DNA from: a virus
DNA: 35,713 nucleotides
IMG/VR virus record: IMGVR_UViG_3300030106_006869
Coordinates: 1-35,713 of that record
Strand: one strand, 5' to 3'
In this document: positions 1 to 6,835 of the stretch, piece by piece
Layout: each line of letters starts with the position of its first letter
Position numbering within the stretch: position 1 is the first letter of the stretch
Program-made: the position numbers and the translations under genes
Notes under the pieces: generated by a model
What the model was told of the DNA's origin: nothing
Database searches by the model: none
The model's input: only the letters and a program-made list of their open reading frames with translations

Positions 1-1
1 T

Positions 2-412
2 GTTATCAGAGACGGTAGAGACGTAGTGTTATCAGATGGAAAGTACGTCAAGCCAGAGCGTTGGATTTCTTCAATGGTTCAAAGAGAAAAATATGCCGAC
101 ATCATTGATTATGAAATCAGGTATGAAGATCTAATCAAAGACCCAAATAGAATTCAGGAAAACATGTGCAACATCTTCGGCCTGCAAAGAGAGCACCACT
201 TCTCAAAGTATCCAGAATACGTACAAGACTGGATCTACGATTGGAACGTTTCCGTAACCGGGAGGGCAGGAAAGCAAGAAAGCGATTATGGAAAGAGGCA
301 ACTATCCAATGCATCCGTTGGGAAGGACCCTCTTGCGTATAGGGAAATCTGCACACCAGATGAATTGACAATCTTCGATGAAGAGTTGAAAAAGGCAGGA
401 TACATTAAATGA
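2..412 (+). CDS. Sulfotransferase, C-terminal fragment (cut by window start)
   Basis: The frame is open to the left edge, so this is the 3' part of a longer gene. It starts with VIRDGRDVVLSDGKY, matching the (I/V)xRD(P/G)RDV segment that contacts the 3'-phosphate of PAPS in sulfotransferases. About 40 residues later comes IRYEDLIKDP, another typical sulfotransferase segment. The family moves a sulfuryl group from PAPS to a sugar, lipid or protein hydroxyl. The N-terminal PAPS loop lies outside the window, so activity cannot be judged. A GTG at 26 would give a shorter reading frame, but that would cut the conserved motif in two, so it is not the true start. The stop overlaps the ATG of the epimerase (ATGA), implying co-translation. 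The acceptor is unknown; with sugar-nucleotide genes next door a glycan is a reasonable guess. Confidence 0.8.
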   Translation, partial: VIRDGRDVVLSDGKYVKPERWISSMVQREKYADIIDYEIRYEDLIKDPNRIQENMCNIFGLQREHHFSKYPEYVQDWIYDWNVSVTGRAGKQESDYGKRQLSNASVGKDPLAYREICTPDELTIFDEELKKAGYIK

Positions 413-1257
413 ACCTGCTAGTCACGGGACACAAGGGATACATTGGCGGCAATCTTCTAAAAAGATTGCAAGAGCTAGGCCATAACGTAATGGGTATCGA
501 CCTCAAAGAAGGAGAAGATATTCTCGACGGATTCCAACAAAAGCATCGTGACTTTAAGCCAGAGGTGATATTTCATCTTGCAGCCATACCAAGAGTTGTA
601 TACAGTATTGAAAATCCAGTAGAGGTTATGCACAACAATGTTCATTCGACTTCTTTAGTTCTTGAGTTTGCTAAGGAAGTAGGAGCGATGGTTGTATATT
701 CAAGTTCATCATCCGTTGTTGGCAATGGCGAAGGTCCAGAGAGTCCGTATGCTCTTTCAAAGTATGTTGGAGAGTTAGAGACGATATTGTATAACAGATT
801 GTATGGAGTCGAGACTGTTGCTCTTCGATACTTCAATGTGTATTCTGTTGATCAAGTTGCCGATGGACCATATGCTACATGTGTTGCAAACTGGAGAAGG
901 TTTATTAAAGAAGGGCGCACCCCATATATAACTGGAGACGGTGAACAGAGAAGAGATATGGCTCACGTTAGTGATGTTGTTTCTGCTAATGTATTTTGCA
1001 TGAATCATCGCTCTAACGAGGGCCTGTTAGGCAAGGCCTTTGACGTTGGTACGGGCAACAACATTTCTATAAATGAAATGAAAAAAGCCGTCCACGAGTC
1101 TTTGCCTGATTTAGAGTTTGAGTATGTTGCCGATAGACCCGGCGACGTTAGATTAACAAAAGCAAACATTCAGCCCCTTTTGGATCTAGGCTGGAAACCA
1201 GAAGTTAATATATCAGAAGGAATAAGAACATGTTTTTCGGAGTTTATAAATGAGTGA
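409..1257 (+). CDS. NAD-dependent nucleotide-sugar epimerase/dehydratase (extended SDR)
   Basis: Extended short-chain dehydrogenase. The N-terminal Rossmann glycine motif is GHKGYIGG (residues 7-14), there is an aspartate after beta-2 (GIDLKEG), a serine-rich strand VVYSSSSSVVG, and the catalytic pair Tyr114/Lys118 in SPYALSK. LRYFNVYS follows, as in UDP-glucose/UDP-glucuronate 4-epimerases, and RPGDVRLTKA near the C terminus is typical of sugar-nucleotide epimerases. At 282 residues it is somewhat shorter than the usual 310-340. Members interconvert or dehydrate nucleotide sugars in the cytoplasm; the exact substrate cannot be read from sequence. AGGA at 397-400 gives a good ribosome site for the ATG at 409. 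The 3' end overlaps the dehydrogenase gene by 8 bases, so the two probably act in one sugar pathway. Confidence 0.88.
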   Translation: MNLLVTGHKGYIGGNLLKRLQELGHNVMGIDLKEGEDILDGFQQKHRDFKPEVIFHLAAIPRVVYSIENPVEVMHNNVHSTSLVLEFAKEVGAMVVYSSSSSVVGNGEGPESPYALSKYVGELETILYNRLYGVETVALRYFNVYSVDQVADGPYATCVANWRRFIKEGRTPYITGDGEQRRDMAHVSDVVSANVFCMNHRSNEGLLGKAFDVGTGNNISINEMKKAVHESLPDLEFEYVADRPGDVRLTKANIQPLLDLGWKPEVNISEGIRTCFSEFINE

Positions 1258-2104
1258 GATTAAGGCAGTTGGTATTATTGGAAATGGCTTTGTAGGGCAA
1301 GCAATAGGGTTTGGTTTTGTGCCGGTTCTTCCCGTACATGTTTATGACAAGGACCCACTTAGAAGCATGAACACGTTAGAGGAAACAGTAAACAACTCAG
1401 ACATAATCTTTGTGTCTGTTCCAACACCAATGAATAAGGATGGGTCCATAAATTTGGATATTGTAAGGTCTGTCCTATCAGACGTGCAAAGAGTGAACAC
1501 CAGAACTGATAATGTGGTAGTAATTAAATCAACCATAATACCCGGAACTACAAGATCTCTCAAAGAGGACTTCCATGACTTGAATTTTGTATTCAATCCA
1601 GAGTTTCTAACAGAGAGGCACGCTAAATATGATTTTTTAAATCAAGCAAGAATTGTTCTGGGTGGCTACAAGAATCACACACAGAGAGTTGCAGAGCTTT
1701 ATAGACTTAGGTTTAAGCATTGTAATATTATGGAAACAGACTTTAACACGGCAGAGTTTATAAAGTATTTTAATAATGTTTTCTTTTCTGTTAAGGTCGC
1801 CTTTGCTAACGAAATGAAGCTTATGGCAAGAAAATCAAATGTAAATTGGGATGAGGCCTTGGCTGGCTTCGCTGCAGACGGTCGTGTTGGTGACTCTCAC
1901 TTGAACGTCCCTGGCCCTGATGGTAAGTGGGGCTTTGGTGGCAGTTGTTTTCCAAAGGACATAAATGCATTTATAGACCATGCAAACAAGAAAGGCGTAA
2001 ACGTCAATGTGATTAAGGCAGCATGGCAAACGAATCTAGAAGTTCGGCCCGAAAAAGATTGGGAAAATCTAAAGGGCCGAGCAGTAGTAGAAGAAAAGGA
2101 GTAA
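1250..2104 (+). CDS. UDP-glucose/GDP-mannose dehydrogenase family, short form
   Basis: The N-terminal NAD-binding domain carries GNGFVG (residues 11-16), then SVPTPMNKDG, KSTIIPGTTR and NPEFLTERHA, all diagnostic of the family. The middle domain has EFIKYFNN and the catalytic-cysteine segment GGSCFPKD with Cys233. Family members oxidise UDP-glucose or similar sugars to the uronic acid in two NAD-dependent steps through a cysteine thioester. The protein is only 284 residues against about 390-450 for full-length enzymes: it ends just after the central helical domain and lacks the C-terminal UDP-binding domain. The stop is in clean sequence with the next gene's ribosome site beside it, so I see no frameshift. 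It may be a natural short phage form or use a partner for substrate binding (inference). GGAG at 1239-1242 supports the ATG. Confidence 0.87.
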   Translation: MSEIKAVGIIGNGFVGQAIGFGFVPVLPVHVYDKDPLRSMNTLEETVNNSDIIFVSVPTPMNKDGSINLDIVRSVLSDVQRVNTRTDNVVVIKSTIIPGTTRSLKEDFHDLNFVFNPEFLTERHAKYDFLNQARIVLGGYKNHTQRVAELYRLRFKHCNIMETDFNTAEFIKYFNNVFFSVKVAFANEMKLMARKSNVNWDEALAGFAADGRVGDSHLNVPGPDGKWGFGGSCFPKDINAFIDHANKKGVNVNVIKAAWQTNLEVRPEKDWENLKGRAVVEEKE

Positions 2105-2107
2105 CAA

Positions 2108-2329
2108 ATGAGAATTTCAGATCAGGCATTGGGTGCTATTATGATGGCGCTACAAAAGTCACTAATTGAGCAGACAGATATCGTACCGGTACTGAGGGAC
2201 TTTGATTTCCAAGTAAATGAAAACGAGGAGCTTACTGTTGTGAACCCTCCTGTTTTCAAGTTCGATCAGGAAGAGCTAAGTTCAGCTACCGAATCGAATG
2301 AGAAATTTACAACTGTTGGTAGCGACTAG
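2108..2329 (+). CDS. Small conserved-type phage protein of unknown function
   Basis: A 73-residue soluble protein. The N-terminal half (SDQALGAIMMALQKSLIEQ) should form an amphipathic helix. The rest is acidic with a short beta-like part (ELTVVNPPVFKF) and a polar C terminus. I see no enzyme motif, signal peptide or membrane segment. The start is well supported: AAAGGAG ends at 2101, six bases before the ATG. The stop TAG overlaps the GTG start of the zinc-ribbon gene. It reminds me of small proteins found near the sigma-factor/zinc-ribbon cluster in marine T4-like phages, but that is memory, not a search. No function is assigned. Confidence 0.75.
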   Translation: MRISDQALGAIMMALQKSLIEQTDIVPVLRDFDFQVNENEELTVVNPPVFKFDQEELSSATESNEKFTTVGSD

Positions 2330-2577
2330 TGCCAAGATATACTTATCACTGCGGAGAGTGCGATAAGGCATTTGAGATAATGCATTCTATGAGTCATGAA
2401 CAGGAGGAGTGTATCTTGTGTTCTTTCATAGGAAAACTAGAGAAAATACCAGCACTAATTGGTGCAAAGGTTCAAGAAAGAGAGGCAAAGGTTGGTGATG
2501 TCGTGAAAGATCACATCAAGAATGCCAAAGAAGATTTGCGTGATGAAAAGAAAGCTTCAAGAGAGGAATTTAAATAA
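2329..2577 (+). CDS. FmdB-type zinc-ribbon protein
   Basis: 82 residues. It begins PRYTYHCGECDKAFEIMHSM, the characteristic opening of FmdB/CxxC_CxxC_SSSS-type zinc ribbons. Two Cys pairs (C8/C11 and C28/C31) would bind one Zn. The C-terminal half is a charged, probably helical tail rich in Lys and Glu. Such proteins are common in phages and bacteria and are called regulatory, but no molecular role is firmly known. The start is GTG within the preceding stop (taGTG) and no clear Shine-Dalgarno lies upstream, so translation is probably coupled to the gene before. No ATG lies between the GTG and the ribbon. The stop overlaps the next ATG (taATG). Confidence 0.8.
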   Translation: MPRYTYHCGECDKAFEIMHSMSHEQEECILCSFIGKLEKIPALIGAKVQEREAKVGDVVKDHIKNAKEDLRDEKKASREEFK

Positions 2578-2915
2578 TGGGTGAATTAATAACAATACTG
2601 GTTATTTCAGTTCTTCTTAACGTTGCAGCAATCTGGTATGGAATAGTCAGTGCACGCAAGTTATTGGTTGTCTCTAGTAACTTGTATTCTCTGCAGGATG
2701 AGTTTGTTGCATTTCAAGCGCATGTCGAAGCGCTTTATGAGACTGAGATGTATTATGGGGATGAGTCTTTGAAGGCATTGATTGATCACACTAAGAGCAT
2801 CTTGGATGAATTAGACAAATATGAGGATATTTATATGCTTGTTGTAGACGACGAAGAAATAAACGAGGAATTAAATCTTGACCAGACTGAAGAAGAAGAG
2901 GAAGAAGAGAACTAA
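2577..2915 (+). CDS. Single-pass membrane protein, T4-like phage type, unknown function
   Basis: 112 residues. Residues about 3-25 (LITILVISVLLNVAAIWYG) form one hydrophobic helix without a signal-cleavage site, followed by positive residues (SARK). This suggests an N-terminal anchor with the remainder in the cytoplasm. The middle part (LYSLQDEFVAFQAHVEALYE, then MYYGDESLKALIDHTKSILD) looks helical and resembles a small membrane protein seen beside replication/sigma genes in marine T4-like phages, from memory. The C terminus is a strongly acidic run of Glu. AGAGGA at 2562-2567 supports the ATG. The last 38 bases are also read in another frame as the start of the sigma-factor gene, so the acidic tail is dual-coding. 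Confidence 0.8.
   Translation: MGELITILVISVLLNVAAIWYGIVSARKLLVVSSNLYSLQDEFVAFQAHVEALYETEMYYGDESLKALIDHTKSILDELDKYEDIYMLVVDDEEINEELNLDQTEEEEEEEN
2865..2869 (+). promoter_or_regulatory. Shine-Dalgarno site deciding a TTG start at 2878
   Basis: GAGGA lies 8 bases before TTG at 2878, which is good spacing. No ATG exists in that frame before the conserved part of the sigma-factor protein. The site is inside the coding sequence of the membrane protein. Confidence 0.55.
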
Positions 2916-3591
2916 AAATTATTATTTCACTAAGGTTCACGAAGATGCCATAGTGGAATATACAAAAACTAGCGACAACAAAGTTAGAACAAAGTTGTAT
3001 GTTGAATTTATACAGCCTGCCTTTCACGAGATGGTTGAAAAGATAACTTACACGTACAAGTTCACGACCCTGCCTAACATTGATCCTCTAAAAGAAGAGT
3101 GCAAAATTTGGCTAACAACAATCCTCGACAAGTATGATCCAAACAAGGGATCAAAAGCATTCTCTTATTTCAGTGTGGTAACAAAGCACTGGTTTATTCA
3201 CAAGCTAAAGAAAAACTCACAAAGAACAAAGAAAGAAATTAGCTACGAAGAGTTAATATACGAGTCAGCACACAGAGACTTGGTAACCGATGATGACACT
3301 TACATAGAACTGAGAGAGCAAAAAGAGTTTTGGCAGTCGCTATTGTCTGAGATCGATCGCTGGGATTCGATGGACTTAAAAGATAACGAGAAGCGCGTCG
3401 TAGAAGCTGTAAAGGTTCTTTTGAATAGCGCAGACCAAATAGAAATCTTCAACAAGAAGGCTGTTTACCTTTATCTTCGTGAGCTAACAGGCCTTAACAC
3501 AAAGCAAGTTGTAAACAATTTAAATAAGCTTAGATCCAAGTATAGGATTTTTAAAACGAAATGGGATCGCGGAGCCTATGAAAAAAGATGA
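2878..3591 (+). CDS. T4 gp55-like sigma factor for late transcription
   Basis: 237 residues, resembling gp55-family late sigma factors of T4-like phages. YYFTKVHEDAIVEYTKT (residues about 15-31) matches the family's opening. DPNKGSKAFSYFSVVTKHW (about 87-106) is the region-2-like core that contacts RNA polymerase and the -10 element. A helical C-terminal part (ELTGLNTKQVVNNLNKLRSK) looks like a helix-turn-helix. In T4, gp55 replaces the host sigma and directs polymerase to TATAAATA-like late promoters with gp45 and gp33. It is longer than T4 gp55 (185 residues). The proposed TTG start overlaps the preceding gene by 38 bases and adds the basic run KKKRKKR. A later GTG would be possible but would remove part of the conserved start. 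No late promoter lies in an intergenic gap here. Confidence 0.75.
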   Translation: MTRLKKKRKKRTKNYYFTKVHEDAIVEYTKTSDNKVRTKLYVEFIQPAFHEMVEKITYTYKFTTLPNIDPLKEECKIWLTTILDKYDPNKGSKAFSYFSVVTKHWFIHKLKKNSQRTKKEISYEELIYESAHRDLVTDDDTYIELREQKEFWQSLLSEIDRWDSMDLKDNEKRVVEAVKVLLNSADQIEIFNKKAVYLYLRELTGLNTKQVVNNLNKLRSKYRIFKTKWDRGAYEKR

Positions 3592-3612
3592 TCTAGTCTA
3601 ATTAATAATGTT

Positions 3613-3912
3613 ATGGACAAGCTACAAGAATTTATAGAAAAGTCAATCGACAACATCAAAGAGGACAGAGCTGTAACAAAAACGCTCTTAACTAGTTTGA
3701 TGAAGTATATGGTTGTATCCGAAGACCGCCATAAAGAAGTCGGCATGATCGCCGCAAAATACGTAGAAACACTGCAAAGATCTAATGAGCAACTAGTTAA
3801 GTTGACTGCATTGATGCAAAAGCAGACCTCTGGAAATGAAGAAATAACAGAAGAGGAAAAGAACGATCTATTTGATTTAATTCAAGGCGACGGAGAAAAC
3901 AAAGATGGCTAA
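3613..3912 (+). CDS. Small helical protein of unknown function
   Basis: 99 residues, almost entirely predicted helix. Amphipathic stretches with heptad-like spacing (LQEFIEKSIDNIKED, then YVETLQRSNEQLVKLTALMQ) suggest a coiled coil or helical bundle. The C terminus is acidic (EEITEEEKNDLFDLIQGDGE). There is no membrane segment or enzyme motif. The ATG at 3613 has no recognisable Shine-Dalgarno: the 21 bases after the sigma-factor stop are A+T-rich. Expression may therefore be weak or depend on read-through from upstream translation. The 3' end overlaps the tail-lysozyme gene by 8 bases, linking it to the tail operon. A chaperone or assembly role is possible but unsupported. Confidence 0.65.
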   Translation: MDKLQEFIEKSIDNIKEDRAVTKTLLTSLMKYMVVSEDRHKEVGMIAAKYVETLQRSNEQLVKLTALMQKQTSGNEEITEEEKNDLFDLIQGDGENKDG

Positions 3913-5047
3913 AGGAGATTGGACAGATCCTGAATGGGGAACAGACGGCGACTTGTCTAGTATCTCTTCAAAGCCTGTAGCCACAACTAAGTACGGCATG
4001 GCTTCTGGGATGGATACTATGGGTATGCTTAAAACCATGGCAGAAGACTATTTCACTCCACGTAGACCAGATGATGGAGTTTCTGGAGTTCGCCCAGCAA
4101 TAGTGATACACGCAGAAACCATAGAAATCCAGCAAATTCCAGATCCTGTGCTGAAGGATATGATTGATATTTTGGGGAAAGACGAATTAAAAAACAAGGT
4201 ATTGTTGGTGCATGCTGCCCCAGCCGGCGGAACAGCATCGATGTTACCTAGACCAAGGAATGAAAACGACGCCGCTGCTAAAATTAGATATCCTAGGTTT
4301 TACAAGTTTGCTACAGACGAACCTTCAGACGTGATTCAAGCTACTGTTGGCAAACCCTGCAAGGTTGAGATAACTGACAAAGTAACTCATGCTTATGGAA
4401 TATATCACGGACAAGTTAGAGAGGAGATCGAATCGTTGTCTGCAGGTCCTAGTCTTTATTCTTTTCAATCTGCACCCGTAGCTGGTGAGTTTAACAAGGC
4501 TAGCACTAAACTTTCTAAGGTTGGTGACTTTTCCTCGTTTGTCCCCGACGTCGCCCTAGGGATGTTCGACCCTAATTTAAAAGTGTATCCTCCTAATTCG
4601 GCAGAGTGTATTGCCCTCTTTGAACAAGCGGCGCGCACTGCCAATTTGCCAATAGAGTGGGCTAGAGACCCAGGCTTGCACCATATTTTGCGTAGAGAGT
4701 CTGGAGGGCGCGTCGGAATACCTAATTTTACTTATGGAAAAAACAACGCAGGCAGAAGATTTGGAATAAACACAAGAAGCAAATCAGAAAACTTTATCCA
4801 TCGACGAACTGACGTTTGGCCAGCAATTCACGCCGAATTAAAAAGTGGTCGAAAGGGCGCCACCTCGACTGCCACAGGTTTAGGTCAATTAATATTAGGC
4901 AACACAGAAACTTATTATCCTAGTGGTCGTCAGGGAATTGGCAACCCACTAGAAGAGGCGATAGGTATGTTAAGATACATAGCAGCAAGATACAAAAACC
5001 CGGCAAGAGCTTGGAAACTGTACGGGACAAAGTTTAAGGGCTACTAA
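3905..5047 (+). CDS. Tail-associated lysozyme/transglycosylase (SLT-type fold)
   Basis: 380 residues. The C-terminal part (about 235-380) has the lysozyme-like SLT pattern: catalytic Glu265 in RRESGG, then TATGLGQL (residues 322-329), the usual (S)xxGLxQ block, and finally MLRYIAARYKNPARAW before KGY, matching the terminal RYxxPxxAW...GWY signature. Such domains cleave the glycan strand of peptidoglycan. The N-terminal 1-230 has no clear family; its segment KPCKVEITDKVTHAYGIYHG looks like an OB-fold strand pattern of spike/hub proteins (weak inference). There is no signal peptide, so it is not a secreted endolysin. Its position directly before the spike-like gene suggests it is carried in the tail to open the cell wall, like the lysozyme domain of T4 gp5. 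GGAG at 3892-3895 supports the start. Confidence 0.75.
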   Translation: MAKGDWTDPEWGTDGDLSSISSKPVATTKYGMASGMDTMGMLKTMAEDYFTPRRPDDGVSGVRPAIVIHAETIEIQQIPDPVLKDMIDILGKDELKNKVLLVHAAPAGGTASMLPRPRNENDAAAKIRYPRFYKFATDEPSDVIQATVGKPCKVEITDKVTHAYGIYHGQVREEIESLSAGPSLYSFQSAPVAGEFNKASTKLSKVGDFSSFVPDVALGMFDPNLKVYPPNSAECIALFEQAARTANLPIEWARDPGLHHILRRESGGRVGIPNFTYGKNNAGRRFGINTRSKSENFIHRRTDVWPAIHAELKSGRKGATSTATGLGQLILGNTETYYPSGRQGIGNPLEEAIGMLRYIAARYKNPARAWKLYGTKFKGY

Positions 5048-5065
5048 GAGGATCGTTAGAGGCAT

Positions 5066-6835
5066 ATGTTAAAAGTAAAAGCTCACGCAAAGAGTGTAGA
5101 CGGAAAAAGTATACAAATCATTCTGTATGATCCATCTAACGGATCAGTTAAAGGCACTCACACCATTAACGAGGCACCAACGCTAACAGCACCAGAAGGG
5201 CAAATGTCTGGTGTTCAACATGTTGAGGCGTTTCTTGACAGGTATCACCAATCTAATCCAGACGACGGCGTTGTTGCATATACCGTAGAAAACTTTGCAC
5301 GAATGTCTGTTATGCCGGGCGCAGAGATGGAAGAATGGAAAAAAGGTTCTGGATTAGTAGAGCCAATCGAAGAGGTTGGAAGTGCAGAAGAGATCAAAAC
5401 TCCAACTGGCAATGAACCAAAAGTAATAACGTCAGAAGACGGCACGCCAGCTGTTGAAGGTGCAACCGTTGTTGTGAAACCACCCCCGGATGACCCTGAA
5501 AGTCCCGAAGCTGTGACCAATGCGGCCCTTCGCCTGGCCGCTGCAGAAAATCCGGAGGATGTAATTCTTGCTAATGCTACATCTGTAATGATAAAGTCCT
5601 CTCCTGCTCCAATTGGACAACTGCCTCAGTTTATGTCAGGCGATCCCGAATGGTACGTCGGAATGACCCCGGAACAGATGGCAGAAGAGTTGGAGGATTA
5701 TGGCAACTTATTGGGCGAAACTATACTTGTCGCTGGTAACGACTTTAGTTTGCCTGACGATTTTCGAGGCGAAGAGCCAGCAACTCCGCCAGCTGAACCA
5801 ACACCAGAGCCCGAGCCTGAAGAAGAGAAAACACCTGAAGACCCAGATGCCAAGGCTGAACCGCAACCCAAGAAAAAGAGGGCAGTTCAGACTGACGGAA
5901 TTTCAAAAGATGCTGAAGCAAAGCTGTCAACAATGAGCAAAAAAGAGGCCAACAGGAATAAAGGCGTCGGTGGCGATCCCATCGTCGAACCAGTTCCCGG
6001 TTTTGTTCAAGCAAGGACTGAAAAGGTAATCTCTCACAAATACAACACTTGGATCGTCATGGGCCGGGACAGAGCAGATCCAGACAAAGCTTCACGAGCT
6101 AGTGGGTATGGCGGTCGTGGAAACACTCAATGCGGAGCCATAGACATAGTTGTTGGTAGGATGTCACCAAGACCATTGTCTGTTGGTAGGGACGGAAAAA
6201 AAGTCTCTGTAGATCCAATATTTAATTTAGCAAAGAGTGGCAAAGACCATCTTTGTGATGCAGCTAGAATCTACATAAGTCAAAAAACAGATGTAGACAA
6301 AAACTTTAGACTAGCGAAGGGGAGAGTGGGTATGGCCGAAGCTAGATCTGCAATAGCAATGAAGGCAGATGGAATAAGGATAATGGCCAGAGAAGGCATA
6401 AAACTTGTAACACATGCTGATAAAATGAACTCTCAAGGTGGTACAATAACAAGAGTTAGAGGTGTTGATATAATAGCAGGCAATAATGAAAGTACGCTGC
6501 AGCCGATGGTTTTAGGTAACAACATGAGAGAATGTATTGAAGAAATGGCACAAGTACTAAGCGAAGTGTGTGGTACTTTGGCCAATGTTTGTACAAACGT
6601 TGCAGAGCTTGATACAGCTTTGTCTACTCATTTTCATCCATCTCCATTTTTTGGTGCACCAACCTTGCCATCGCCAACAGTCATGCCAGTTGCCGTCGCA
6701 TCTTTGATTAAGCTTGCAAGTATTGATATGTTTTCTACTGCAGCGCAAAAATTTAACATAGCAAGAATTAAACAACTTTATACTGGCCCCGGCGCAAAGA
6801 AACCAATAAGGAGCAAGCACAACAATGTCAACTGA
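5066..6835 (+). CDS. Baseplate spike/hub-like protein (T4 gp5 position)
   Basis: 589 residues. Residues 1-115 are a beta-rich N-terminal region; 235-280 form a Pro/Glu/Lys-rich disordered linker (EPTPEPEPEEEKTPEDPD). From about 326 to 490 there is a beta-rich region with NTWIVMGRDRAD and short regular strands such as KADGIRIMAREGIKLVTHAD (about 433-452) followed by GGTITRVRGVDIIAGNN, the kind of strand ladder seen in trimeric gp5/gpV-type spikes. Near the C terminus STHFHPSPFF contains an HxH pair that could bind metal at a spike tip (inference). There is no lysozyme domain in this chain; that activity is in the gene just upstream. Spike function rests on pattern and on neighbours (lysozyme, gp25, gp6). 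The 3' end overlaps the next gene by 11 bases. Confidence 0.6.
   Translation: MLKVKAHAKSVDGKSIQIILYDPSNGSVKGTHTINEAPTLTAPEGQMSGVQHVEAFLDRYHQSNPDDGVVAYTVENFARMSVMPGAEMEEWKKGSGLVEPIEEVGSAEEIKTPTGNEPKVITSEDGTPAVEGATVVVKPPPDDPESPEAVTNAALRLAAAENPEDVILANATSVMIKSSPAPIGQLPQFMSGDPEWYVGMTPEQMAEELEDYGNLLGETILVAGNDFSLPDDFRGEEPATPPAEPTPEPEPEEEKTPEDPDAKAEPQPKKKRAVQTDGISKDAEAKLSTMSKKEANRNKGVGGDPIVEPVPGFVQARTEKVISHKYNTWIVMGRDRADPDKASRASGYGGRGNTQCGAIDIVVGRMSPRPLSVGRDGKKVSVDPIFNLAKSGKDHLCDAARIYISQKTDVDKNFRLAKGRVGMAEARSAIAMKADGIRIMAREGIKLVTHADKMNSQGGTITRVRGVDIIAGNNESTLQPMVLGNNMRECIEEMAQVLSEVCGTLANVCTNVAELDTALSTHFHPSPFFGAPTLPSPTVMPVAVASLIKLASIDMFSTAAQKFNIARIKQLYTGPGAKKPIRSKHNNVN

Noticed and set aside
26-412. 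Complete 128-residue gene starting at GTG 26
   Set aside because: The frame is open to the left edge, and the PAPS-binding motif begins before this GTG, so the gene is cut by the window start.
1245-1252. TATAAATG, near-match to a late promoter
   Set aside because: It contains the start codon of the dehydrogenase, so a transcript from it would begin inside the gene.
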